Of a DNA stretch of 24,932 nt, positions 8,152-14,411 are shown in pieces. Under the pieces are notes generated by a model. That model had not been told where the DNA came from. It was given only the letters and a program-made list of their open reading frames with translations, and made no database searches. Position 1 is the first letter of the stretch. Each line of letters opens with the position of its first letter. Location: positions 1 through 24,932 of the forward strand of contig JAPOLF010000007.1 of assembly GCA_029977305.1 (NCBI GenBank), read 5' to 3'. A program made the translations under genes and the position numbers. The DNA is from a bacterium (lineage in GTDB: Bacteria; Chloroflexota; Chloroflexia; Thermomicrobiales; UBA6265).

Positions 8152-8206
8152 GGATTACCCCGATGGGTCATTCGGCGGCAGCCTGCCGCGCAGCGGAGGG
8201 TGGAAC

Positions 8207-9397
8207 GTGTCCGTTTCAGCATGGGTTGATCGAGTGTCCAAGGACGACGTGCTGGAGATGGCACGGAACCTGATCGCGATCCCGAGCGTGAGCGGGGAAG
8301 AGCGAGCGGTGATGGAATGGGTGCACGGCTGGTGCGTCTCCCGGGACATCCCGGTGGAGATCGTCTCACTGGACGAAGCACGCCCGAATCTGGTGATCAC
8401 GGTCGGGGATCCGACCTCTGGCCCGATCGTCGCGATGAACGGGCACCTTGACACGGTGCCAATCTCCGATCCGGGAGCGTGGAAGACCGATCCGTTCGAC
8501 CCGGTGATCGGTGTGGACGGAAGGAAGCTCTTCGGTCGCGGATCATCGGACATGAAGAGCTCGACCGGGGTGATGATCTACCTGATGGGGTTGTTCAAGG
8601 ACGCCAAACTGGATGGGGCGCTGCAGGCGCACATCGTCTCGGATGAGGAGACGAGCGCGACCTACGGCACGATTCACGTGCTGAACGAGGTGGCGTCGGG
8701 GCGGTTGCCGCGCCCGGATTACTGCCTGATCGGCGAGAAGAGCGACCTCAAGGTGCGGAACGCGGAGCGCGGGCTGGTCGCGTTCGATGTGACGGTGTTC
8801 GGGCGGGCGTCCCACACTGCGGCGGCGCGGGTGACCGGGATCAACGCAATCGCAAAGGCCTCGAAGGCGGTCTTGGCGTTGGAGAAGGACCTCGACAAGT
8901 TCCATCCCGCGGTGGGGAAGCCGGTGATCAGCATCAACCTGATCAGTGCCGGCGTGGCGCACAACGTGGTACCCGGCGAGTGCACGTTTTCGATCGATCG
9001 CCGGTTGATCCCCGGGGAGACGGTGGAGTCCGCCTTGGCGGAGATCGTGGAGACGCTCGACGGGATCGCGGCGACGGACCCGGACTTCCGCTATGAGATC
9101 GTCACGAACCCGGATGGGAACGCGATCCCGGCGAATATCACCGACGAGGGGTCGCCACTGGTGCGGGCGGTGCAGGAAGGCGTGCGTGAGGTGACCGGGG
9201 CGGAACCGGAGTACTTCGTGGCGTGGGCCGGGGCGACGGACGGACGGTTCTACCGGATGGCCGGCATCGACACCGTGGGTTACGGTCCCGGCGGGGAGAA
9301 CGCGCACGGGGCGAATGAGGCGGTGTACATCGATGATCTCATCACGGAGGCGCGAGTATATGCGGCGACGATCGCGCGGCTCTTGAACGCGCGCTGA
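8207..9397 (+). CDS. M20 family zinc metallopeptidase / deacylase (ArgE/DapE/ACY1 type)
   Basis: A 396-residue di-zinc hydrolase that would cleave an N-acyl amino acid or a dipeptide. The ligands are visible: H80 in MNGHLDTVP with D82, D115 in GRGSSDMK, the catalytic E147 and ligand E148 in SDEETSATYG, E177 in LIGEKSD, and H367 in ENAHGANEAVY. The dimerisation (lid) domain spans about 185-300, starting at the RGLVAFDVTVFGRASHT segment. The GTG start at 8207 lies six bases after GGAGGG (8195-8200). The gene follows the c-di-AMP receptor after 55 bases, and a strong hairpin closes it. The family contains ArgE, DapE, peptidase V and aminoacylase, and nothing here fixes the substrate. Confidence 0.9.
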   Translation: MSVSAWVDRVSKDDVLEMARNLIAIPSVSGEERAVMEWVHGWCVSRDIPVEIVSLDEARPNLVITVGDPTSGPIVAMNGHLDTVPISDPGAWKTDPFDPVIGVDGRKLFGRGSSDMKSSTGVMIYLMGLFKDAKLDGALQAHIVSDEETSATYGTIHVLNEVASGRLPRPDYCLIGEKSDLKVRNAERGLVAFDVTVFGRASHTAAARVTGINAIAKASKAVLALEKDLDKFHPAVGKPVISINLISAGVAHNVVPGECTFSIDRRLIPGETVESALAEIVETLDGIAATDPDFRYEIVTNPDGNAIPANITDEGSPLVRAVQEGVREVTGAEPEYFVAWAGATDGRFYRMAGIDTVGYGPGGENAHGANEAVYIDDLITEARVYAATIARLLNAR

Positions 9398-9421
9398 CGG
9401 CGGCCATTCGTGACCACATGC

Positions 9422-9459
9422 AAGACGCCCCGGGAGTCGAATGACTCCTGGTGCGTCTT
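9422..9459. terminator. Bidirectional hairpin terminator between convergent genes
   Basis: AAGACGC (9422-9428) pairs with GCGTCTT (9453-9459), and GGAGTC with GACTCC inside, around a GAAT loop. The stem is about 17 pairs with one mismatch and one wobble. It ends in TCTTCTT on the + strand, an imperfect T-tract. It lies between the convergent M20 peptidase and Cys-rich protein genes and probably ends both transcripts. Confidence 0.75.
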
Positions 9460-9476
9460 CTTGCGGTCTGGGTCGA

Positions 9477-10103
9477 TTACTCCTCGACGTTGAATGGGAA
9501 GCCATCCGGGAAGGCTATATCACCGGGAGTTGATCCCGAGGTGTCGCCGCCGGGGACCGGGAAGCTCGGGATCTCGGTCGGGCCGTCCCCGCCGAGGTTC
9601 GGGAATCCATCGGGCAGGTTTGCAGGTTCTGCTCCGCCCAGCGGTGGAACGACGCCGGTGGCTCCCGCATTGGACCCTTCTTCGCCAGGGGCGACAGGGA
9701 CGAACTCGCGGCAGGCGCACTGATAGCCGTCACAGGAGCAGTCGCAGCACTTGTAGTACCCGCGGATGCGGCCCTCGACCTGATCGGTGTAACTGCAGGT
9801 GGCCGAGCACCAGCACCCACCGACGTAGCGCCACGATTCGTCGACTTCACATCCACCGGAGCACACCGACCCGGAGCAGTACGACTCGGAGATGGAATTG
9901 CAGTACGTACCGTTCGGCGGGTTGCAGGTGCAGTCACCCAAGGTGACGTAGGAGCAAGCAACCGCCAGCGAGCTGCGGCGTCGGAACCCCTCAACGGAGA
10001 ACGCGGCGACGGCACCGAACACTGCCGCTGCGGCGCGCTTGACGGCGGTGCGGCGATTGATGGTGCGCGCGAGTTCTTCGCTGGCGCGGCTGATCACGGT
10101 CAT
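9477..10103 (-). CDS. Tat-exported 16-cysteine protein, MauA (methylamine dehydrogenase light chain)-like
   Basis: A 208-residue secreted protein. The N-terminus has a twin-arginine signal (NRRTAVK, R17-R18) and an alanine-rich hydrophobic stretch (24-36). Residues 50-131 hold 16 cysteines: 50, 58, 60, 68, 76, 81, 85, 97, 99, 103, 119, 120, 122, 124, 129 and 131. The tail, 133-208, is rich in Gly, Pro and acidic residues. The SW (90-91), a Cys six residues on, the CC pair and the later C-x-C resemble the core of MauA, the disulfide-rich light chain carrying tryptophan tryptophylquinone. The upstream mauE- and mauD-like genes stand in the same order as in mau operons. The second cofactor tryptophan of MauA has no counterpart; the only tryptophans are W91 and W98. 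The start at 10103 has GGAGG about eleven bases upstream. The function is unknown. Confidence 0.75.
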   Translation of the reverse strand: MTVISRASEELARTINRRTAVKRAAAAVFGAVAAFSVEGFRRRSSLAVACSYVTLGDCTCNPPNGTYCNSISESYCSGSVCSGGCEVDESWRYVGGCWCSATCSYTDQVEGRIRGYYKCCDCSCDGYQCACREFVPVAPGEEGSNAGATGVVPPLGGAEPANLPDGFPNLGGDGPTEIPSFPVPGGDTSGSTPGDIAFPDGFPFNVEE

Positions 10104-10191
10104 GTTGTGGTGTCCCTCCCGTCCCATTGCTGTGCGTAGGATCACGAATGATGTGCCACCCCGTCAAGTGGCTTCCGAGTGGCGAGGATCC

Positions 10192-10764
10192 CTACCTGGC
10201 TTGGATTGCGGCGGCGGCGTCTTGGAGGCCGGCAGATTGGAGGAGCATGCGCATCCGGGCGGGGTCGCTGCAGAGCCCCTTGGCGAGGACGCGGCCGTCT
10301 GGGCCGATCACGAATCCGAAGGGCGTGACGCGGACCCGGAAACGCGGGAAGGACCCGCTGCCGTCGTCGGCGATGGTCTGGAAGGTGGGGTGGTGCTTGT
10401 CGACCATGCGGACAGCCTCCGACTTGGGGCCTTGGACGACGGTGGCAACGGTGACATTGGTTTTGGCGTTGGCGAGCTGCTGGGCGAACGGCATGATCGC
10501 GGAGCACGGCTCGCAGTCCGGCGAACCGAACAGGAGCATCTGGTAGGAACCGGTCTTGGGCTGCCAGCTCGCGTTGGCGCCGTTGGCCTCTATGCCACTG
10601 ATTGCGGGAGCCTCGGCGCCAAGCGGGAGGCCGTCACGCTGAACGCCTTCGAGGGTTCCGAGCGACATCATGCCGAAGTGCCGGTAGAGGAGCAGCAGCA
10701 ACGCTCCCAGGGCCAGCACCAACAGCCAGAGGACGATGTAGGAAACCAACCAGAAACCGGTCAT
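10192..10764 (-). CDS. Membrane-anchored thioredoxin-like protein, MauD-like
   Basis: A 190-residue thiol-disulfide oxidoreductase held in the membrane by an N-terminal helix (about 5-27), with the catalytic domain outside. The active site is C84-E-P-C87 after the LLFGSPD strand, and the cis-proline is P148 in RVTPFGFV, followed by IGPDGRV. In mau operons MauD is needed for disulfide formation in the light chain; the same role for the 16-cysteine neighbour is inferred. The ATG at 10764 lies 15 bases after the stop of the mauE-like gene and has only a weak GGGG-type ribosome site. The 88 bases to the next gene contain a TTGACG on the - strand (10162-10167), but I see no matching -10. A general TlpA-type redoxin is the alternative. 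Confidence 0.85.
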   Translation of the reverse strand: MTGFWLVSYIVLWLLVLALGALLLLLYRHFGMMSLGTLEGVQRDGLPLGAEAPAISGIEANGANASWQPKTGSYQMLLFGSPDCEPCSAIMPFAQQLANAKTNVTVATVVQGPKSEAVRMVDKHHPTFQTIADDGSGSFPRFRVRVTPFGFVIGPDGRVLAKGLCSDPARMRMLLQSAGLQDAAAAIQAR

Positions 10765-10779
10765 GTGGACACCCCGTGA

Positions 10780-11328
10780 CTACTCGCCGCCATCCGGGAG
10801 GCGACCTTCGCTGATGACGAGATGGCTCTGCACCATCCGGAACGCTTGGACAAGGGCGACGATCATGAGGGCGGATGTCGCGGCGACCACGGTGGGCCAC
10901 GACATGCCCGGGAGCGGTGAGGTGAAGCGGCCGGCGAGCCACCATCCAGCGGCGGCAATGAGGATCAGGATGACATTGCGGGTGATGGTTCCGGTGCCGA
11001 CCTTGCCCTCCCCGCCTCCGAAGCAACCGCAACGGACCGTGAGGCCGCGGCGATCGACCCAGACCATCCAGAGGGTGAAAACCAGCAAGAGCAGGATGGT
11101 GAGGAGGAAGGGCGCTTGGAGGTGCTCCGGCGGGGTGAGGAGAAGGCGGAGGGCGATGCCCACCTCGAGGATGGGTAGGCCCACCGCGACGACCTTCACT
11201 GCCCATTCCGGGAGGTAACTCAGGCGCAGTGCGGCAACGTATTGATCGGATTGGACGGCCTTGCCCGCGGCGGCCGTGACCAGCATGGCAGCGACCCCGA
11301 ATTGGATGAGCACGAGCACAACGGTCAC
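10780..11328 (-). CDS. MauE/DoxX-type redox-associated membrane protein
   Basis: A 182-residue membrane protein with about four hydrophobic helices (about 4-22, 43-62, 72-92, 117-130, plus a weaker one near 143-160). The hallmark of MauE is the CGCFG motif with C100 and C102 after the third helix, in the RRGLTVRCGCFG segment. MauE is thought to supply redox equivalents for disulfide formation in the methylamine dehydrogenase light chain together with MauD. It is first in a three-gene operon that ends with the Cys-rich Tat substrate. The start is a GTG at 11328 with AAGGA about nine bases upstream, and a good promoter lies at 11368-11396. The family call is firm; a role in methylamine use is not supported because the other mau genes are absent. 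Confidence 0.85.
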   Translation of the reverse strand: MTVVLVLIQFGVAAMLVTAAAGKAVQSDQYVAALRLSYLPEWAVKVVAVGLPILEVGIALRLLLTPPEHLQAPFLLTILLLLVFTLWMVWVDRRGLTVRCGCFGGGEGKVGTGTITRNVILILIAAAGWWLAGRFTSPLPGMSWPTVVAATSALMIVALVQAFRMVQSHLVISEGRLPDGGE

Positions 11329-11367
11329 GCGGGTGTGTCCTTCGTTTGCGGGAAAGGTCCCCGGCGG

Positions 11368-11396
11368 ATTCTGTGTCCGTGCACCGAGGTTGTCAA
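11368..11396 (-). promoter_or_regulatory. Promoter of the mau-like cassette
   Basis: On the - strand, a perfect TTGACA -35 (11391-11396) is separated by 17 bases from CAGAAT (11368-11373), four of six matches to the -10 consensus. It would start transcription about 30 bases before the GTG of the mauE-like gene, in the 123-base gap after the S9 peptidase gene. Confidence 0.55.
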
Positions 11397-11451
11397 ACCG
11401 GGTCGCTCAGGCAGAACCCTCACACCGGGGCAGCGCGCTGAGCTCCATCGA

Positions 11452-13353
11452 TCAGGCAAGGAGATAGCGGCGGTACCACGCGGAGACGCGCTGCATGAGG
11501 TCGATTTGGTGCAATCGCTCCCGAATGCCATGGCCCTCACGGGGGTAGCGCACGAATTCCACCGGCACGCCGAGGAGTTTGAGGGCGCGGAAGAACTCGG
11601 CACCTTGGGTGGGGTGGACGCGGGCATCGGAATCGCCGTGGAGAATGAGGGTCGGGGTGGTGACATTGGCGACATCGCGGATCGGTGAGGCGGCCCAGTA
11701 GAGATCCATGTGGTGGTACGGGTGCCCGGGGAAGTATTGGAGGTTGGCACGCGGGATGTCGCCGGTGCCGTGATCGGCGATGACATTGGCAAGGCCGGCG
11801 CCCATGACGGCGGCCTTGAACATCGGGGTGCGGGTGATGGTGCGGGCGGTGAGGTAGCCTCCCCAACTCCACCCGCCGATGCCGAGGCGGTCGGGATCGG
11901 CGATGCCGCGCTCGACCATCGCTCGTGCGCCGCTGATGAGGTCGTCAGATTCCCCGCCGCCGACATCGTCTTGGAGCAGTTGTTGGAAGCGCGCGCCGTA
12001 GGCGGTGCTGCCGCGGGGATTGGGCAGGAGGGTGGCGATGCCGTCGGCGGCGAGCATCTGGGCCCAGTCGTGCCAGTTGAGCATGACACGGTCTTCCCAC
12101 TGCCAGGACGGGCCACCGTGGATGTCGACCACCAATGGCAACGGCTTGTCAGGAGCGGCATCACGCGGACGGACGAGGATGCCTTCGATCTCGGTTCCGT
12201 CAACGGAGGTCCAGCGGACGATCTCGGCGGGGGCAAGGTGGTCACGGAGTTCAGCACCGAAATCGGTGACGGCGATAGCTTCACCACGCGCGGCACCGAA
12301 GTAGAGCTCTTCGGGTGTTGAGGAGTCGGACCAGATGAGGGCGAGGCGTGCCCCCGTGCGGGAGAGCGAGGCGGATCGGACCGAGCCCTTTCCGCAGAGG
12401 TTGGAAGGGCTGAGATCTTCGACGGCGCCGTCGGCGAGGGAGACGCGAAAGACGGATGCGTGCACGCGTTGGACCGCATGCGCAGCGATGGCGCCGGGGT
12501 CATCCGGGAGCGCGAACAGTTCCATCACCTCGGCATCCCAATGCGGGGTGAGCTTCATCCGCTCGCCCGTGGTGAGGTTGACGCGCCAGATGGTGCTGAC
12601 GGGGTCCTCGCGACCGAGGGCGGCGGCGACGTAGCAGTCATCACCATTGATCACCGGGTTGTGCGCGGAGAGTGGGAACTCGGTGATCTTGCGCGGGATG
12701 CCACCAGTGAGGGCGATGTGCCAGATGGTGGTGTCGCTGAAGTACTCGTCCCATCCGGGGAATGGGGTGCTGGTGGCGACGAGGCCGGTGCCGTCCGGCA
12801 GCCAGCAACAGCTTCGCATCTCGCGATCGCCGGTGGTGAGGCAACGCGCCTTGCCGGTGGCGACCTCGATGACCCAGAGTCGGGTGTAGCGGTGCTCCTC
12901 TTCCACGATGATGCGGTCGTCCCGGTCCTCCTGGCGCTTCTTGCGAGCGGGGTCAGGGGCGTCGGTGACCAGGACGGCGATGAGGGTGCCATCGGGCGAC
13001 CAGAGCGGATTGGAGAGGTCGCCGGTGAGGTCGCCGAGGGGGAGTGCTTCGCCTCCATCCATGGCGAGGAGATACAGCATCTGGACTTCGCCGGGCTTGG
13101 CACGATCGGAGAGGAACGCGAGGCGATCACCGGTAGGCGACCAGGTGGGTGAGGTGTCGGCATGGGTGCCGCCGGTGAATTGGCGGGCGGGCATCCCCTC
13201 GCGTGCGATCCAAATGGCCTGCTTCGGGTGCTCGTCCTTGCGGCCGAGCGGGGCGACGCAGTAGGCAACGGCTGTGCCATCTGGGCTGAGGGCGATGTCG
13301 AAGGCATGGCGGAGATCGGCGAGTGCCTCTGGGTTCACCGCGGGGGTGGTCAC
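11452..13353 (-). CDS. S9 family prolyl oligopeptidase (acylaminoacyl-peptidase-like)
   Basis: A 633-residue serine hydrolase with an N-terminal beta-propeller (about 10-370; repeated SPDG/SPTGDRLAF WD-like turns) and a C-terminal alpha/beta-hydrolase domain (about 385-633). The catalytic triad is visible: S496 in GGWSWGGY, D576 in HGDSDARV and H608 in REGHGI. The oxyanion-side HGGP occurs near 423. No signal peptide is seen, so it probably acts on oligopeptides in the cytoplasm. The GTG start has AGGAGG six bases upstream and overlaps the stop of the ion channel gene (GTGA), so the two are probably coupled. The substrate range (acylaminoacyl versus dipeptidyl) cannot be decided from motifs. 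Confidence 0.92.
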   Translation of the reverse strand: MTTPAVNPEALADLRHAFDIALSPDGTAVAYCVAPLGRKDEHPKQAIWIAREGMPARQFTGGTHADTSPTWSPTGDRLAFLSDRAKPGEVQMLYLLAMDGGEALPLGDLTGDLSNPLWSPDGTLIAVLVTDAPDPARKKRQEDRDDRIIVEEEHRYTRLWVIEVATGKARCLTTGDREMRSCCWLPDGTGLVATSTPFPGWDEYFSDTTIWHIALTGGIPRKITEFPLSAHNPVINGDDCYVAAALGREDPVSTIWRVNLTTGERMKLTPHWDAEVMELFALPDDPGAIAAHAVQRVHASVFRVSLADGAVEDLSPSNLCGKGSVRSASLSRTGARLALIWSDSSTPEELYFGAARGEAIAVTDFGAELRDHLAPAEIVRWTSVDGTEIEGILVRPRDAAPDKPLPLVVDIHGGPSWQWEDRVMLNWHDWAQMLAADGIATLLPNPRGSTAYGARFQQLLQDDVGGGESDDLISGARAMVERGIADPDRLGIGGWSWGGYLTARTITRTPMFKAAVMGAGLANVIADHGTGDIPRANLQYFPGHPYHHMDLYWAASPIRDVANVTTPTLILHGDSDARVHPTQGAEFFRALKLLGVPVEFVRYPREGHGIRERLHQIDLMQRVSAWYRRYLLA

Positions 13354-14300
13354 GGGTTGCCTCCTGACGACGATGCGACTGACACGGGTTCCGGTGCTGA
13401 CGCGGTGTTGGGCGCGGTGGAGTCAAGGACGGGATCGGTCTCTGCCAAAGGTGTCGGTTGAGATTCCGATCGGTGGGGATGGTGCAGGGCCGGGATGGCG
13501 GGCGGCGGCGATGCCGAACCATCGGCAGGCGGCGACGTCCCGGCGGATGGATCGTTCGGGGCGACGCGTCGAATGAAGTAGGCGGCGATGGATGCGGTGA
13601 GATACCCGAAGACGCCCATGGCGTAGATGCGGAGGACCATGCCGATGACCCTCCCCCACCCCGACACGGGGTCGAGGCCGCTGTTGATGGTGGTGATCAG
13701 GGTGGCGGCCCACCAGACGGCATTGCCATAGGTGGTGAGGTCGGATCCGGGGTGATCGTGATCGACTTGGTACGTCATGGTCGCACCGACGAGCGTCACC
13801 ACGATCGTGAGCAGGATCATGTAGCCCATGGCGCGGCCGGCGAACACACCCTGGAGGTTGTCGATGCCGCGGTCGACGACACCGAGGGCACGGGTGGCGG
13901 TGATGGCGCGAAGGGCGCTCACGGAGCGAAGCAGCCGCAGCGGGCGCAGGGCGGGAAGCACCATGGAAAGCGCAAGCAACCAGTTGCGCTTCAGGAAATC
14001 CCAGCGGTCGAGGGACAGAAGAAACAGGATGATGAAATCAATAGCGTAGATGTAGTAGATGCCGGCCTCGACCTGATTCAGGAATCGCCGATTGGCCTCC
14101 GACATGTCGGTGGCGGCAAAGTCGGCGGTCAGGCACACCAAGAACACGAAGCCGAGGAGCACCATGAAGGGCTCGGTGGTCTTCTCGATCCTCGCGCCGA
14201 GATCGGCACGGATTTCCCGCATGGTGCGCAGATCGGGCTGCGCTGGGGGAGCGGCTTGTGGGGAGCTCATCGCGGCATGCCGATTGGTCGGTGCGCCCAT
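13350..14300 (-). CDS. Voltage-sensor-type ion channel protein with a non-canonical pore
   Basis: A six-helix cation channel subunit of up to 316 residues. S1 lies near 45-62, S2 near 80-97, S3 near 105-117, and an arginine-spaced S4-like segment (LRPLRLLRSVSALRAI) at about 118-133. S5 lies near 158-176, the pore segment WWAATLITTINSG near 196-208, and S6 at about 216-243. Where potassium channels have TVGYG, this has TINSG, so potassium selectivity cannot be assumed. The C-terminus (250-316) is Pro/Ser-rich and probably disordered. Starts at 14300, 14270 and 14222 are possible and none has a clear ribosome site; the longest is shown. The stop overlaps the S9 peptidase start. It is divergent from ppc. 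Confidence 0.85.
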   Translation of the reverse strand: MGAPTNRHAAMSSPQAAPPAQPDLRTMREIRADLGARIEKTTEPFMVLLGFVFLVCLTADFAATDMSEANRRFLNQVEAGIYYIYAIDFIILFLLSLDRWDFLKRNWLLALSMVLPALRPLRLLRSVSALRAITATRALGVVDRGIDNLQGVFAGRAMGYMILLTIVVTLVGATMTYQVDHDHPGSDLTTYGNAVWWAATLITTINSGLDPVSGWGRVIGMVLRIYAMGVFGYLTASIAAYFIRRVAPNDPSAGTSPPADGSASPPPAIPALHHPHRSESQPTPLAETDPVLDSTAPNTASAPEPVSVASSSGGNP

Positions 14301-14354
14301 CGCGGGGGCGGCGGGGTTTGGGCAGGCGCCATCCGACCTGCCCCTCTACGAGTC

Positions 14355-14360
14355 TACAAT
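14355..14360 (+). promoter_or_regulatory. Putative -10 box (TACAAT) of ppc
   Basis: TACAAT matches the -10 consensus at five of six positions, 51 bases before the ppc start, in the divergent gap between ppc and the ion channel gene. No good -35 is visible at 16-18 bases upstream. Confidence 0.4.
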
Positions 14361-14411
14361 CGCTGGGGCGTCTCTGCGCGGCCGCTCTTCGGCTGAACCA
14401 AGGATGCATCC

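Noticed and set aside
9477..10103. A metallothionein or ferredoxin reading of the Cys-rich protein
   Set aside because: The Tat signal, the neighbouring disulfide-forming genes and the spread of 16 cysteines with two tryptophans fit disulfides better than metal clusters. It is not fully excluded.
10039..10779. A + strand open frame opposite the mauD-like gene
   Set aside because: It is antisense to the CEPC redoxin, with Gly/Glu/Asp-rich sequence and no motif.
9477..11328. A true methylamine dehydrogenase operon
   Set aside because: No heavy chain, amicyanin or maturation peroxidase gene is nearby, and the second cofactor tryptophan is missing from the light-chain-like protein.
11325..12503. 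A 392-codon - strand frame inside the S9 peptidase gene
   Set aside because: It is a Ser/Pro-rich shadow of the catalytic domain, which is clearly coded in the other frame with S496, D576 and H608.
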